Shown here in pieces: positions 25,836 through 34,160 of a DNA stretch of 64,000 nt (position 1 is the stretch's first letter; each line of letters starts with the position of its first letter). The DNA lies in the NCBI RefSeq assembly GCF_024643205.1, contig NZ_JAMKQJ010000015.1, positions 62,001-126,000 of the forward strand, written 5' to 3'. Under the pieces are notes generated by a model. That model was given only the letters and a program-made list of their open reading frames with translations. It did not search any database and was not told where the DNA came from. This DNA comes from Parapedobacter tibetensis (GTDB taxonomy: Bacteria; Bacteroidota; Bacteroidia; Sphingobacteriales; Sphingobacteriaceae). The position numbers were made by a program, and so were the translations under genes.

Positions 25836-27041
25836 CTAAGCCTTTGTATCATCCGTTATTACTGCTCGCAACACTTCTTCATATTCGTCGACCATACGTT
25901 CCACGCGAATGTACGCACTTACAGATTGCCTTGCCGCTTCGGCCAACCCATTATAAACGGCTACATCGCGCCATAAGGTCGTCAATGCATGTCCAAGGGA
26001 ATCGGGCCTGTCAGGTTCACAAAGAATGCCATTTCTTCCATCGGCAACAGTTTCCCGCAGACCGCCGCGGTTGCTCGCTATGATTGGCAAATTGTTTGCC
26101 AAACCTTCGATGGCCACCATACCCAGCGGCTCTTCCCATAACGAGGGTACCACCAGTACATCAATAATGGGGTAAAAATCCTTGGAGTCTACATAACCTT
26201 CAAATACAATGCGACTGTCATCTTGGGCGAGTTTTTCCAAATGCTGCACATCTTCAGACCTTCCCCGTCCCGCGATGTGTAGCCTACCATCGATGCCCGA
26301 TGCTTTAAATTGGTTGATGAGCCACTCTACTCCTTTGATTGCAGACAATGTGCCAATATAGCCCACATTTAATGGTTCCCCTTCCTTGCGTACGCGTAGC
26401 GGCCGTGCGATCGGAATATGACGGGCATTGTGCACAACATACCGCGGGACATTGGCAAAATACCCATATGCTTCAAAGCGATTTAATATGCTGCGGCTGA
26501 TACCCACCACCGCGCTTATCTTATTGGAACGTGCTCGGTGCCCCATGCGCAATACATGGCAACTGAAACATTGGCGAACGCAGGGTTGTCCATTTTTATA
26601 CATGTTGCTATTGGGGCATAGTAGGTACAAATCGTGCAAAACCTGTACAATGGGAATCTGCATGCGCTCGATTTCATCCCAAATTGAAACCGACCAACCC
26701 ACTAAGTTATGACATGATACGACATCTGGTTTTTCAAGCAGTAGCACCTCATGCACATAGGTACGCATAGCAAGGTTTCGGCGGTCACGGAGGTGCCAAG
26801 CCAGCCTGCGGTATGTGCTCGGTCGCTCTTTGGTGAACGGCCAATACCTGTTTTTCAGTCCAGCCCGATATACCTTCACACCATCCACCCACTCACTGCG
26901 CAGTCCTGCCTCCGGCACCATGCTCAGTACAGCCACCTCATGGCCTTTGGCTTGCATCCCTTCTACGATAAGCTTGAGTGATAGTTCCGCACCTCCTTCT
27001 ACATACGGACTATATAGTGCATTGATGTAAAGGATTTTCAT
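25836..27041 (-). CDS. Family 4 glycosyltransferase
   Basis: A 401-residue GT-B enzyme with both halves complete: N-terminal NALYSPYVEGGAELSLKLIV (glycine-rich acceptor loop), VVSCHNLVGWSV, and C-terminal NVGYIGTLSAIKGVEWLINQ, LHIAGRGRSEDVQHL, VVPSLWEEPLGMVAIEGLAN. The pair EEPLGMVAIE is the nucleotide-sugar binding E-x7-E. A cysteine group, CPNSNMYKNGQPCVRQCFSC, sits in the middle; similar inserts occur in many family 4 enzymes of polysaccharide clusters and may be structural or metal-binding. 45 bases after the preceding gene. Confidence 0.9.
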   Translation of the reverse strand: MKILYINALYSPYVEGGAELSLKLIVEGMQAKGHEVAVLSMVPEAGLRSEWVDGVKVYRAGLKNRYWPFTKERPSTYRRLAWHLRDRRNLAMRTYVHEVLLLEKPDVVSCHNLVGWSVSIWDEIERMQIPIVQVLHDLYLLCPNSNMYKNGQPCVRQCFSCHVLRMGHRARSNKISAVVGISRSILNRFEAYGYFANVPRYVVHNARHIPIARPLRVRKEGEPLNVGYIGTLSAIKGVEWLINQFKASGIDGRLHIAGRGRSEDVQHLEKLAQDDSRIVFEGYVDSKDFYPIIDVLVVPSLWEEPLGMVAIEGLANNLPIIASNRGGLRETVADGRNGILCEPDRPDSLGHALTTLWRDVAVYNGLAEAARQSVSAYIRVERMVDEYEEVLRAVITDDTKA

Positions 27042-27086
27042 TTTTTATAATTAAACAACGTTAGCTCCTTGAATGCGAGCAAAGAC

Positions 27087-28157
27087 CTATGAGGTTTTTA
27101 TTTCCAATAGGTGTAAATATACCGCATTCAATCGCTCCCCTACCAAACGCTGGTTATGAGTGATCGACATATATTCATATAATCGGTTGCCCATCCCTTC
27201 CAATGCGATTGAATCTGCTTGTTTTAACCCCATGGCCAGTTCAATTTGCCCTCGCAATGCATTCCGATGTTCTTCCACGGTACCATACCGATAATGAAAT
27301 ACATCCTGTTGATGGTCACCTAAGTCCATAATGGTGCCGATTTCAGGACAAATTACCGTTTTTTTATAGGAAAATGCCAAGATCGCCGTTCCGGAATTGA
27401 GGCTGCTGGATAAATCATACGGCAGCACCAACACATCGGCTTTAGCCAGAAGCGAAGCAACTTCACCATTAGGGATGAAATAGGGCAACAACACTACATT
27501 ACCAGCCTTTTCTGATACATCTTCGATTTGCCGTTGGTACCGTCCATCAATCGCTTTGCCAGCTATGGTCAATTGTATATTGTTCCCAAACCCATCCACC
27601 ACATCGATAAGCAGCTCAAGGTTTTTATACGGTTTCACCATGCCGGTAAATAACAGGTGTAGTCTGCTCTTATCGCTTTCCAGATCAGTGTGTACCTCTC
27701 CATACTCCCCGATGAAATTGGGATGGGGTAAATAAACCGCTTTCTGCGCGATCTGGGCACCATGCTTGGCAAGGATATCTTCCGACTCCCGTGCGTGGAT
27801 GACGATGCGGTGCGACCAACGCATCAACAGGCGGGTGATGGTACGGCTGAAAAAGGCCAACCCCTTCTCATGCGAAGCTCGATTGTGCATGGTCCATACT
27901 AAAGGTTTTCCACTCAAGCGGATAACGGTCAATACGACCAATTTACGCAAGAAGCTTCGTAACGCTACTAAAAAACTGCTGTCATCTATGTTTTCAAACC
28001 AATTGAGATGTACCAGCTTGATGGATTTGAAGTGTTTGAAACTCGAAAAAACATCATCCAACGCATGTATCCGGTAACCCTTGGCACGCAACTCCCCTGC
28101 CAATATTTGAATATATTGGTTTTCTTCATTCACAGGTGGATTGAAAACGATATCCAT
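27087..28157 (-). CDS. GT-B glycosyltransferase
   Basis: A 356-residue glycosyltransferase. The N-terminal half shows KLVHLNWFENID and LVWTMHNRASHEKG (acceptor-side His), and the C-terminal half HLLFTGMVKPYKNLELLIDV and LAKADVLVLPYDLSSSLNSG with the donor-binding region reduced to SLNSGTAILAFSYKK. The family 4 E-x7-E is not complete, as in the mannosyl/glucuronosyl GT branches that lack it. Start at 28157 is preferred to 28193 because it follows the upstream stop by 7 bases. Part of the repeat-unit assembly set. Confidence 0.82.
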   Translation of the reverse strand: MDIVFNPPVNEENQYIQILAGELRAKGYRIHALDDVFSSFKHFKSIKLVHLNWFENIDDSSFLVALRSFLRKLVVLTVIRLSGKPLVWTMHNRASHEKGLAFFSRTITRLLMRWSHRIVIHARESEDILAKHGAQIAQKAVYLPHPNFIGEYGEVHTDLESDKSRLHLLFTGMVKPYKNLELLIDVVDGFGNNIQLTIAGKAIDGRYQRQIEDVSEKAGNVVLLPYFIPNGEVASLLAKADVLVLPYDLSSSLNSGTAILAFSYKKTVICPEIGTIMDLGDHQQDVFHYRYGTVEEHRNALRGQIELAMGLKQADSIALEGMGNRLYEYMSITHNQRLVGERLNAVYLHLLEIKTS

Positions 28158-28164
28158 ATGTGAT

Positions 28165-29112
28165 TTAGTTGGGTTTTCTTTTCCGCAATCCACGCGACTT
28201 TATCGCTGCAGTGGCGATATCGATGAACTTAAGATCAAATTCCTTGCGGTGCCGAAGCCACATCCATAACTTGCTTATCATACGGCTACGCATAGATAGT
28301 GCCATGGTATACCGCTTACGTAGCCGCATGAGATGGTCTTGCTGTTTAAGTAGGTTATCATAAACAACCTTTTCCGTTTTATGCGGAGCATGTTCTTCTA
28401 AAAAAAAGCCAAGCCACTGGGCATATGCAGTATTAGCATGCATTTTTTCCAAATCGTTGCCGGATGAAGTGATGGACAAGCTGTTGCTTCGGTAGTTAAA
28501 TACAGGGTTGTTGGTATGGGCAATGCCCTTTTCGGCACTGGCAATATAGGCCGTGATATCATCTGACCCCCATGCCAGGGGCAACTTATAAAATCCTCCC
28601 TGCTGCCTAAGCGCATCGGCACGGTACACAAAGTCAGAAATGTATTGCGACCGCAACTGTCGCAGGCGATGCCAAATATTGTCGCATACCCGTTCATAGG
28701 ATGGGTAAGCGGGCGTAAGCTGGAGTGCTTTACCACCATCATCAATGATGAGGCTCCTACAGTGAAACACATGCAAATCGGGGTATTCAGCAATCAACTT
28801 TGAAAATTCTTCCAAGTAATCGGGCTCCAAGCGATCATCATCACCCATCACCATGATGTATTCGCCTTGGGCTAATGACAAGCATTTATTCCAATTGTCA
28901 GTAAGCCTCCCAGCGCCGACATTGCTTTCATTCTCATGATAACGGATGCGAGAATCTATAAACCCAGATACGATTTGCCCAACCGGCTCCGGCGAACAAT
29001 CGTTTAGCACAATCAGCTCGAAATCGGTGACCGACTGCCCGAGGATACTCCGGATACACTCCTCCAAGAAGTGGCTCTTATATGCAGGTATACAAATCGA
29101 AAATTTAGGCAT
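28165..29112 (-). CDS. Family 2 glycosyltransferase
   Basis: A 315-residue GT-A enzyme. FSICIPAYKSHFLEECIRSI with LIVLNDCSPEP forms the nucleotide-binding part, GEYIMVMGDDDRLEPDYLEE gives the DDD metal site, and LAWGSDDITAYIASAEKG is the catalytic acidic region. No membrane segment; it acts at the inner face of the membrane. Its first 8 bases overlap the end of the flippase gene, so translation is coupled. Confidence 0.9.
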   Translation of the reverse strand: MPKFSICIPAYKSHFLEECIRSILGQSVTDFELIVLNDCSPEPVGQIVSGFIDSRIRYHENESNVGAGRLTDNWNKCLSLAQGEYIMVMGDDDRLEPDYLEEFSKLIAEYPDLHVFHCRSLIIDDGGKALQLTPAYPSYERVCDNIWHRLRQLRSQYISDFVYRADALRQQGGFYKLPLAWGSDDITAYIASAEKGIAHTNNPVFNYRSNSLSITSSGNDLEKMHANTAYAQWLGFFLEEHAPHKTEKVVYDNLLKQQDHLMRLRKRYTMALSMRSRMISKLWMWLRHRKEFDLKFIDIATAAIKSRGLRKRKPN

Positions 29113-30670
29113 TGCCCTTTCCTTTTCCCATAAGTGTTTCTTTCAGGTAACGGATATCCGGTGGTTTGATGACAAAAACCAACAGGTATACCAAGTAAAC
29201 CAACACAAATATAGCCGAATTGACCATTACCGTGCCATAACCGCCAGGCATAGCAAGTATTTGGGCTACATAGCTGCTGATGAACCACGCCAGCACGCCC
29301 CCAATGGCAGCCGGCAGGAATGCCCGTGTGAAAAGCCGGAAACCATCCAGCCCTAGCACTTTTGGAATGTAATAACTATAATAAAACCCGATTTGCAGCA
29401 CCATATACACCATATAACCTACGACGGCCGCGCCTACCTGTAAGGTTTTGGCAAAAACAACCGTAATGGGCAATGATACAATACAGGCGATGGCCGATGA
29501 ATAGACAAGGAAACGTGTTTTGCCCGTTGAAAGTACCAAGCTGGCCACTGGTGTGTTGTGCATGGAAAGCAACACTGTGAGTAACCAAAGTGACAGCCAA
29601 TGCGATAAATTTTCATATCCTGCTCCCATATATAGCAACAAGATGTCGTCCGCATTCAGAATCAACACAAAAACCATGAAAGCCAAGAAAATGGATATGT
29701 ATTTGGTCGCCTCGAAAATCATACGTTCAATGCGTCGTTGGTCACCTTCTGCATACGCTTTGGAGGCCGAAGGAAGCAGCACCTGCATAAACACACCTCC
29801 GAAAGCCACAATGAGCATGGCGATGGTTTGGATAACCCGATAGTCAGTGAGGACTTCGATACCCTCGGCAAATTTGCCCAAAAGCAGTGGCCGCAGGTTG
29901 TTGGCGGTCAGCTGGAACAGTCCCATAGCGAAAATCGCCAAGCTGTAAACCAATATTTCCCTGAAGGCTTTTCCATGCCACCGCGGTGTCAGCAAAAAAC
30001 CAATGGGCAATTGGAAAACGCGAAGCTTCCATATATAAAAGGGTATCGGCACCAGTGTAGATAGCGTATACCAGATAAAATAAGTAATGAGTGTCCATTG
30101 CAATTGGATGGCTATGAAGGCCACGGCGAAATTCAACACGCTACTGATCACGGTCACCCGATTCACAAAACCCAATTCATCCTTAGCACTCAGCAACTGG
30201 ACAACCACATTAGAAAGCCAGCTCAATACGGTTGAGAAAGCCAAGATGTACATCATCTGCCTATATAATGGCAACTGTGCATCGGCCAGATTGAAAAGCT
30301 GTTGTCCATACGCAGACATGGCCAAAAACAGCAAGGCATTGGCCAATCCGATTATCCCATAAAAAATAATGCTTGAACGGGAAACTTCCCCTATTTTATC
30401 CCATTCGCCTTTCTCCGTCCACATGGAGAAAAAACGCACTGCCCCTATGTTGAATCCCAAATCCATGAGACGCAAATAGGCATTGAGGGAAAATGCGAGT
30501 GCAATCAGGCCATAATCTGTCTTGCCATAGAAACTCACCAGCAACGGGATGGTGATGAACTTGGCTAACGCATCCAGGATTTTAGCCAAGATGCCCCAAA
30601 CAGAACCGGAGAAAACACGTTTGGCCCGGTTTGGGGTTCCCGTCTGTGGTACATTAGATTTTGAATGCAT
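29105..30670 (-). CDS. Polysaccharide flippase (Wzx-like, MOP superfamily)
   Basis: A 521-residue integral membrane protein with about fourteen predicted helices. Family marks: NRAKRVFSGSVWGILAKIL at the start, the Gly-rich LRLMDLGFNIGAVRFF, and charged residues inside helices of the second half. Wzx proteins flip undecaprenyl-linked repeat units to the periplasm. First gene of the polysaccharide set; upstream at 53 bases lies a DUF2892 gene on the same strand. No Wza, Wzc or Wzz gene is in the window, so export and chain-length control must be encoded elsewhere. Confidence 0.88.
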   Translation of the reverse strand: MHSKSNVPQTGTPNRAKRVFSGSVWGILAKILDALAKFITIPLLVSFYGKTDYGLIALAFSLNAYLRLMDLGFNIGAVRFFSMWTEKGEWDKIGEVSRSSIIFYGIIGLANALLFLAMSAYGQQLFNLADAQLPLYRQMMYILAFSTVLSWLSNVVVQLLSAKDELGFVNRVTVISSVLNFAVAFIAIQLQWTLITYFIWYTLSTLVPIPFYIWKLRVFQLPIGFLLTPRWHGKAFREILVYSLAIFAMGLFQLTANNLRPLLLGKFAEGIEVLTDYRVIQTIAMLIVAFGGVFMQVLLPSASKAYAEGDQRRIERMIFEATKYISIFLAFMVFVLILNADDILLLYMGAGYENLSHWLSLWLLTVLLSMHNTPVASLVLSTGKTRFLVYSSAIACIVSLPITVVFAKTLQVGAAVVGYMVYMVLQIGFYYSYYIPKVLGLDGFRLFTRAFLPAAIGGVLAWFISSYVAQILAMPGGYGTVMVNSAIFVLVYLVYLLVFVIKPPDIRYLKETLMGKGKGNA

Positions 30671-30722
30671 ATTCAGCCGGCCAATATCGGCAAAAATGCT
30701 GATTGGGCAAAGCTATTCTCCG

Positions 30723-31010
30723 CTAGTCCTCCACAATCCGCTCAACAATGGTGACATCGCCATATGGACATGCTGCGTCTTTAACTGGGCAGTAACCCGT
30801 GGCGCCACGGAGGATCAAGAAACTTCCTATGGCTACTTCGGCCAAAGAAGAAAGCGGTGTTTTAAACATGCGGGTTATTCCGGTATACAGCACGAAAGCA
30901 CCAGCGCCCACGGATAGTATGCGTTCGGATTTGGCTATATTACGGTTTTCATTGGCTTCTTTAAGCCGAGCCTTCACGTCATCAAAAATTTCTTTGGTCT
31001 TGGCGTTCAT
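30723..31010 (-). CDS. DUF2892/YgaP-like small membrane protein
   Basis: A 95-residue protein with a charged N-terminal helix (EIFDDVKARLKEANENRN) and two short membrane helices (ERILSVGAGAFVLYTGITRM and VAIGSFLILRGATGYCPVKD), the DUF2892 pattern, which includes a GATGYCP turn. Function unknown; relatives sit in envelope- or rhodanese-linked contexts. It lies just upstream of the flippase gene, but the relation to polysaccharide synthesis may be accidental. Confidence 0.75.
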   Translation of the reverse strand: MNAKTKEIFDDVKARLKEANENRNIAKSERILSVGAGAFVLYTGITRMFKTPLSSLAEVAIGSFLILRGATGYCPVKDAACPYGDVTIVERIVED

Positions 31011-31194
31011 GATGTATGTTATCTTAAAACCTTTCCTTAATTGCTAATACAAACAACTAGCCGTCCATTTAGTTTTTGGAAGATTCATTTTCAAGCCAAC
31101 GATCTGCGGACATTGTTCGTGTATTTTTCGCCTAGCTTGGTAAAATTGCTAAATTACCCGTACTTTGCCGTGACCTCCAACTCATAAAATACCG

Positions 31195-31980
31195 TTGATG
31201 GAAATATTAGGCTATATCCTGTCCGTTTTTATCGGCATTTCCCTAGGCCTGATAGGTGGTGGTGGATCTATCCTCACCGTACCTGTATTTGTATACTTGT
31301 TTCACCTCGAACCGACATTGGCTACTTCCTATTCCCTGTTTATTGTAGGATTGACCAGCCTTACCGGTACGGTGTATCAATACAGTAAGGGATATGTCAA
31401 TGTGAAGGCAGCCCTCTCGTTTGGCCTTACTTCGGTAGTGACTGTTTTTCTAGTACGCAAATACCTATTGCCGGAAATCCCCGATATACTGCTGCAAGTA
31501 GGAGCCATCACAGTCACCAAATCCACTGCTATCATGGTTTTCTTTGCCGCCCTGATGTTGGCCGCATCAGTATCCATGATTCTCGGACACCGAGAAAAAG
31601 AACTCATCGGTGGGCAGACCAATTTGGTGAAATTGCTGGGTTATGGCGTTGGCATTGGCTTGGTCACAGGGCTCTTGGGTGCGGGAGGTGGTTTTCTGAT
31701 TATTCCCGCACTGGTGTTGCTGGTCAAAATTCCAATAAAGAAAGCAATCGGCACTTCACTTTTCATTATCACCATCAATTCATTGGTGGGGTTTGCTGGC
31801 GACCTGGGGCATGTCTACATCGATTGGCAATTCCTATTCAAGATATTGGCCATCACGGTGCTTGGTGTTATCATTGGCAGCATCTTCGGTCGCCGGATAT
31901 CGGGGGATAGATTGCGTTCCGGCTTTGGTTGGTTTGTCCTTACCATGGGGATTTATATTTTGAGTAGGGAATTGTTCTGA
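31195..31980 (+). CDS. TauE/SafE-family anion exporter
   Basis: A 261-residue inner membrane protein with seven or eight helices and the duplicated glycine-rich motifs of TauE/SafE (ISLGLIGGGGSILTVPVFVY in the first half, VTGLLGAGGGFLIIPALVLL in the second). Members move sulfite, sulfoacetate or other organosulfonates across the inner membrane. The substrate is not clear here. The downstream gap contains a REP-like inverted repeat. Confidence 0.88.
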   Translation: MMEILGYILSVFIGISLGLIGGGGSILTVPVFVYLFHLEPTLATSYSLFIVGLTSLTGTVYQYSKGYVNVKAALSFGLTSVVTVFLVRKYLLPEIPDILLQVGAITVTKSTAIMVFFAALMLAASVSMILGHREKELIGGQTNLVKLLGYGVGIGLVTGLLGAGGGFLIIPALVLLVKIPIKKAIGTSLFIITINSLVGFAGDLGHVYIDWQFLFKILAITVLGVIIGSIFGRRISGDRLRSGFGWFVLTMGIYILSRELF

Positions 31981-31985
31981 AGCGG

Positions 31986-32075
31986 AACACGGATGACGCT
32001 GATCATACTGATGGCCGCAGATTTTTTAACAGCAATGCTATAGAACAATCCATGGACATCAGCCCCATCCGTGTT
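31986..32075. repeat. REP-like inverted repeat element
   Basis: Perfect 10-bp arms AACACGGATG (31986-31995) and CATCCGTGTT (32066-32075) bracket GACGCTGATCAT... and ATCAGCC. The wording (GGATGACGCTGATC, CATCCGTGTTATCTGCGTT) is the type of dispersed element found between genes in many Bacteroidota. Related words occur at 41096-41177. Confidence 0.55.
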
Positions 32076-32099
32076 ATCTGCGTTCTATCTATTTTTGAT

Positions 32100-32107
32100 T
32101 ATCTTTG
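32100..32107 (+). promoter_or_regulatory. -7 promoter box TATCTTTG
   Basis: Exact match to the Bacteroidota TAnnTTTG -7 box, 16 bases before the ATG at 32124. It rules against the upstream in-frame start at 32052 for the AraC/HMA gene, since transcription would begin around 32114. Confidence 0.5.
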
Positions 32108-32123
32108 TAAGTTTGTAAGAAGG

Positions 32124-32684
32124 ATGAAGATTGCTATCAAAAACATGGTATGCCCGCGCTGTATCCAAGCGGTGTCACAGGCTTTCGTAGCTATGGACAT
32201 TACGCCGTTGGATGTGCGGCTTGGTGAGGCTGTATTGACCGAGCCGCTGACGAATGGACAGCGTATGGACTTACAGGAGAGACTGAATGTCATAGGATTC
32301 GAGTTACTGGATGACCAACAGCAGCAATTGGTCGAACGGATCAAGGCCATTATTATCCACCATGTGCATCAGTTGGAAGACAACCACTTTGTCTTTACTG
32401 ATGTATTGCAAAAAGAGCTCAACAAAGAATATTCCCAACTGAGCAAACTATTTTCCGAAAAGGAAGGGATTACCATCGAACAATATGTCATTCTCCAACG
32501 TATGGAGAAAGTAAAGGAATTGCTTTCCTACAATGAATTGACATTAAGCGAGATTGCTTACCGATTGGGCTATAGCAGTGTGGCATACCTTTCGGCACAG
32601 TTTAAAAAAGTTACCGGCCTCACCCCTTCCCTATTTAAAAAACTCGGCATCAATCTGCGCAAACCGCTTGACCAATTACAATAA
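32124..32684 (+). CDS. HMA-domain/AraC helix-turn-helix fusion regulator
   Basis: A 186-residue protein. Residues 1-70 look like a heavy-metal-associated fold with a CxxC site (C10, C13 in MVCPRC) and the usual beta-alpha-beta spacing; residues 85-180 form an AraC-type double helix-turn-helix (ITIEQYVILQRMEKVKELLS, TLSEIAYRLGYSSVAYLSAQ, FKKVTGLTPS). It is likely a copper or other soft-metal sensor that acts on DNA directly. The N-terminal domain lacks the second typical HMA aromatic motif, so metal binding is inferred. It is 6 bases upstream of crcB, probably one operon. Confidence 0.8.
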   Translation: MKIAIKNMVCPRCIQAVSQAFVAMDITPLDVRLGEAVLTEPLTNGQRMDLQERLNVIGFELLDDQQQQLVERIKAIIIHHVHQLEDNHFVFTDVLQKELNKEYSQLSKLFSEKEGITIEQYVILQRMEKVKELLSYNELTLSEIAYRLGYSSVAYLSAQFKKVTGLTPSLFKKLGINLRKPLDQLQ

Positions 32685-32690
32685 TCATTC

Positions 32691-33068
32691 ATGATCAAAC
32701 AACTCGTTATGGTAGGAATAGGTGGAGGTGTCGGCAGCATCTTTCGTTTCCTCGTATCCGTCTTGACCAGTAAATATTTCCAAGGTACATTCCCTTTGGC
32801 CACATTTATCGTCAACTTGTCTGGCTGCTTTTTCATCGGCTTACTGGTAGGTTTCTTTAGCCAACCGCCCATTGCAAACACTAATCTACGGTTGTTGCTC
32901 ATTACAGGGTTCTGCGGTGGCTACACGACCTTTTCCGCCTTTGCCAGCGAAAACTTACTACTCATGCAAAACAACCAATCTATAACGAGCATCGTCTATA
33001 CCGTGACGAGCGTATCGTTGGGTATATTCTTTGTATGGGTAGGCGTGTGGGTGACCAAGATGGTTTGA
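32691..33068 (+). CDS. crcB: Fluoride ion channel CrcB/FluC
   Basis: A 125-residue four-helix protein of the Fluc family, which exports fluoride as dual-topology dimers. Marks: GGGVGSIFRFLVS near the start (Gly-Ser-x-x-Arg), FIVNLSGCFFIGLLVGF with the conserved Asn, and the GFCGGYTTFSAFASE motif that lines the pore and binds the central sodium. No fluoride riboswitch is seen; the gene is 6 bases behind the metal-sensor-like regulator. Confidence 0.92.
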   Translation: MIKQLVMVGIGGGVGSIFRFLVSVLTSKYFQGTFPLATFIVNLSGCFFIGLLVGFFSQPPIANTNLRLLLITGFCGGYTTFSAFASENLLLMQNNQSITSIVYTVTSVSLGIFFVWVGVWVTKMV

Positions 33069-33137
33069 TTAAAATAATGTCGCACTACCCCCACTAACTT
33101 GTCCTTTTTACAACCTACTATCTAATAATTGGCTGTG

Positions 33138-33161
33138 TAAATTTGTACCGTACAATACGGT
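33138..33161 (+). promoter_or_regulatory. Promoter with TetR-like palindromic operator
   Basis: Exact -7 box TAAATTTG (33138-33145) directly followed by the inverted repeat ACCGTA-CAA-TACGGT (33147-33161), which would cover the start of transcription. This is the size and layout of a TetR-family operator. The gene it served is now a 37-codon SDR remnant, so the site is likely a leftover or acts on a distant regulator's behalf. Confidence 0.5.
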
Positions 33162-33180
33162 TATTATAATACACAGCATA

Positions 33181-33291
33181 ATGTTATTAAAAAATAAGCA
33201 TGCCATTGTCTATGGGGCCGGAGGGGCTGTCGCCCGGGCGTTTGCAAATGGATTGAATGCTGATGTTATAACGATCCCATTCAATCAATAG
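33181..33291 (+). pseudogene. N-terminal remnant of a short-chain dehydrogenase
   Basis: MLLKNKHAIVYGAGGAVARA followed by FANG matches the start of a family of SDR oxidoreductases (the TGxxxGxG-type Rossmann loop appears here as YGAGGAVARAF, with two or three residues lost inside it), then the frame turns into unrelated sequence and stops at codon 37. The promoter and operator upstream are intact. Confidence 0.6.
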
Positions 33292-33364
33292 CACAAAACA
33301 GGGAATAAAAAAATATTAACAAACATATCCATCAACTTAGTTGTTAATTTTTCAAAATAGAATT

Positions 33365-33487
33365 ATGAGCAATCGAGGAATGATTCAAAAAATGGTCGAT
33401 GATATTGCTGTGGTAGAAGGGCAAATCAAATTCAAGGAGTCAAAAGGCGAGGTCAGGAAAATAATATCATATACAGTAAATAAATAA
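33365..33487 (+). CDS. Tiny hypothetical protein, 40 residues
   Basis: ATG at 33365 gives MSNRGMIQKMVDDIAVVEGQ followed by IKFKESKGEVRKIISYTVNK and two stop codons' worth of AT-rich spacer before the next gene. The composition is protein-like (amphipathic helix then basic strand) and the start has an A-rich leader, but I know no family. It may be a remnant of a gene lost together with the SDR. Confidence 0.3.
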   Translation: MSNRGMIQKMVDDIAVVEGQIKFKESKGEVRKIISYTVNK

Positions 33488-33503
33488 TAACACACTTAAC
33501 ATT

Positions 33504-34034
33504 ATGGAAATCTCAATCAATAGCGATATGCTAAAAATCAGCCTCCAATTATATCGCATGCATACACAACTCTTTAACAATGCCATTGTGGACATCCGTG
33601 CTGATGATGCCAAGCAACGTTTATTCGAACGTACCAATCACATCATATGGATGGTGGGCAACTTGGTGAATAACCGCTTTTGGCTTGCCAATGCGCTCGG
33701 CGTCTCGGACAAAGATCCTTTTGGCTCGTTGTTTGACGAAGCAAAGGCATTGGATGAAAGCTATGACTACCCTTCTTTGGAACAGCTCAAATCATCATGG
33801 CATCATATCTCTCCCTTATTATTCCACAAACTATGCGACATGACAACCGCGGAGCTGCTTTCCGCCTATGACATGGGAATGGGTGACATGGCATTTATGG
33901 AATCAAATTACCTCAGTGCCATTGCAATGAGCATTGATCGGGAAGAATACCTCATCGGGCAGCTGGGTTTAATGCGAAAGGCCTTAGGCTATCCCGCTAT
34001 GGATTATCAGTTGGATGCAACAATACCCTATTGA
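33504..34034 (+). CDS. DinB-like four-helix protein
   Basis: A 176-residue protein with the DinB/YfiT four-helix bundle pattern (RTNHIIWMVGNLVNNRFWLA, then SYLSAIAMS and DREEYLIGQLGLMRKALG). DinB proteins bind a metal through three histidines and many are thiol transferases. Here the last helix reads DREEYLIGQLG where H-x3-H-x-GQ is usual, so the metal site looks degenerate: only H48 of helix 2 is clearly kept. Function unknown. Confidence 0.72.
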   Translation: MEISINSDMLKISLQLYRMHTQLFNNAIVDIRADDAKQRLFERTNHIIWMVGNLVNNRFWLANALGVSDKDPFGSLFDEAKALDESYDYPSLEQLKSSWHHISPLLFHKLCDMTTAELLSAYDMGMGDMAFMESNYLSAIAMSIDREEYLIGQLGLMRKALGYPAMDYQLDATIPY

Positions 34035-34160
34035 TTTCTATAAATCCGGGCAGGACCAGGAAAGCTATTTTTATTTGAAAAACATAAGTATCTGCTTGAA
34101 TTCTTTAAATAAGTTCTCAACGTTGACTTTATCTTTGTTGTAGAAAAAATCATTGATATT

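Noticed and set aside
32600..32700. Fluoride riboswitch upstream of crcB
   Set aside because: The gap between the regulator and crcB is only 6 bases and no riboswitch-like fold could be placed.
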